From JASMHC01 sp964453855 (lineage in GTDB: Bacteria > Pseudomonadota > Alphaproteobacteria > Rhodobacterales > Rhodobacteraceae): a stretch of DNA of 64,000 nt. The stretch lies in contig CAYVRN010000001.1 in assembly GCA_964453855.1 (NCBI GenBank), positions 32,556-96,555 of the forward strand, read 5' to 3'. This document shows positions 63,209 to 64,000 of this stretch, piece by piece (position 1 is the stretch's first letter; the number at the start of each line of letters is the position of its first letter). The notes under the pieces are model-generated. The model ran no database searches, was not told where the DNA came from, and saw nothing but the letters and a program-made list of their open reading frames with translations. The position numbers were made by a program, and so were the translations under genes.

Positions 63209-63994
63209 TTATGGGAATGAAAACGGGTTTGGTTTTGCGGCGCTTGCAGATGAGCTGCGCGTGCTTGAGCTGCCGGTCGATCTGGTCGATGATGTCCGTG
63301 ACGCCGTAGATTTGACCAGTTCCTGTGTTGCCCTCTGCTGCTCCTGCAGAAGTATGATCTGTTCGATAAGGGCTTCTGTTGCGGGGTCCATCGTGCCATC
63401 CGGGCTTGCGGTCGAAACCCCCGAGGCGAGACGATCCAGCATATCCGCCAACGCCGCCATCGTCGCCTGGTCGCTTTCCTGAAACTTTGCCGAAATGTGG
63501 TCGTTGATAGTCGACGCGATTTCCGGCTGCATATTGCCTGCCTGCTCAGCAAAGCTTTGCAAGTCGTTCATTAGATTGGTGCGCGCTGCCTCAACCGTTG
63601 TTACCATTTCTTGAGACATCGCTGAAATGGTCTCTGTGCTGGCCAGAATACCGTCTGACAAGGCCTGAACCGAGTCTAAATTGTCGTTCAATTTGTCCAC
63701 AGACTCGGCGAACAAGGCCAGCGCCTCGATCTGTGTGGCATTGGCTTTGCGCATCTCCGAGATTGTGCGGAAATACACCAGCGAACTAAGAGTCATTGCT
63801 ACTGCCGCGCCACCCAAGGCACCAAACACGACAGTTGTTATGCGCTTGCGAAATACATCTGTTTTCTCAGCAGCGATGGCTGCATCAGACTTAATGGTTT
63901 CGATCTCGGCGGCCGCATCATTTGCGGCATTTGCTGCTTCAAGCGCTAGGCGGATTGTATCATCGACGCTTGGCTTTTCGGTTTTCGCGGCCAT
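63209..63994 (-). CDS. Single-helix membrane protein with long coiled coil
   Basis: This 261-aa protein has a short Ala/Glu-rich cytoplasmic N-terminus, one transmembrane helix (TTVVFGALGGAAVAMTLSSL, about 53-72), then a long helical region with heptads (LFAESVDKLNDNLDSVQALS, TTVEAARTNLMNDLQSFAEQ), and a Ser/Thr-rich low-complexity tail (STRSTGSSSTRSSSASAAKP). The layout resembles a chemoreceptor-like or scaffold protein without a signalling tip. It precedes the PDZ-like protein by 12 bp, so the two probably form one operon. I do not recognise a family. It begins 6 bp from the window end. Confidence 0.6.
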   Translation of the reverse strand: MAAKTEKPSVDDTIRLALEAANAANDAAAEIETIKSDAAIAAEKTDVFRKRITTVVFGALGGAAVAMTLSSLVYFRTISEMRKANATQIEALALFAESVDKLNDNLDSVQALSDGILASTETISAMSQEMVTTVEAARTNLMNDLQSFAEQAGNMQPEIASTINDHISAKFQESDQATMAALADMLDRLASGVSTASPDGTMDPATEALIEQIILLQEQQRATQELVKSTASRTSSTRSTGSSSTRSSSASAAKPNPFSFP

Positions 63995-64000
63995 CTAGGG

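Overview
This window reads as chromosomal DNA of a marine alphaproteobacterium of the family Rhodobacteraceae (Roseobacter group). The evidence is the gene content: a DUF1523 membrane protein, a DUF5928-type branching glycosyltransferase, the argJ-mutT, lptC-lptA-lptB and rimP-nusA-ylxR-infB neighbourhoods, and a GC-rich dispersed repeat of a kind I associate with this family. It contains no rRNA, tRNA, CRISPR array or intact transposon that I could find. It is a draft scaffold with four runs of exactly 100 N (12366-12465, 35997-36096, 39745-39844, 57335-57434).

Layout. 1-1582: zinc uptake (znuC fragment, zur, Zur box, znuA). 1657-5844: purine-ring breakdown from uric acid products to glyoxylate (puuE-uraD fusion, allE, allA, NCS2 purine permease). 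5904-10772: DUF1523, SDR oxidoreductase, P1-family peptidase, arylformamidase-like hydrolase, semialdehyde dehydrogenase. 10836-15119 (minus strand): envelope sugar supply (phosphomannomutase, ugd, kdsA, kdsB). 15294-20703: rimP-nusA-ylxR-infB behind a structured leader. 20804-23532 (minus): a 41-aa ORF, mutT, argJ, PPIase. 23701-30642: secA, a degraded foreign integrase, a short helical protein, a secreted protein and a substrate-binding/OmpA protein. 30639-34636 (minus): radC, dnaJ, dnaK. 34842-44121: alkB and a surface-polysaccharide locus (ABC-2 permease, cysQ, galU, galE, two GT2 enzymes, branching GT, double sulfotransferase). 44118-47989 (minus): ptsN, hpf, lptB-A-C, ribonuclease D. 48171-49913: haem-type chemoreceptor. 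49910-57228: homoprotocatechuate catabolism with an embedded aromatic amino acid decarboxylase and hpaR. 57235-58745: flagellar fragments. 58761-63994: LuxR-type response regulator, hybrid histidine kinase and two uncharacterised membrane proteins.

How the parts work together. The polysaccharide locus pairs sulfotransferase modules with a PAP phosphatase (cysQ) and an export permease, which suggests a sulfated surface glycan. The hpa operon faces hpaR across a clean inverted repeat, and its decarboxylase gene suggests that aromatic amino acids or their amines feed the ring-cleavage pathway. The purine cluster forms one translationally coupled unit ending in its own permease and a strong terminator.

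Quality warning. Several genes are broken by one-base lesions (kdsB, OmpA-like, branching GT twice, sulfotransferase, integrase twice, GT2, PDZ protein). flhB and fliA meet head to head, each lacking its N-terminal part. One gap is flanked by an exact 55-bp duplicate, which looks like two k-mer-overlapping contigs joined by placeholder Ns. Single-cell or low-coverage metagenomic assembly would explain all of this better than biology, but real pseudogenes cannot be excluded from sequence alone.
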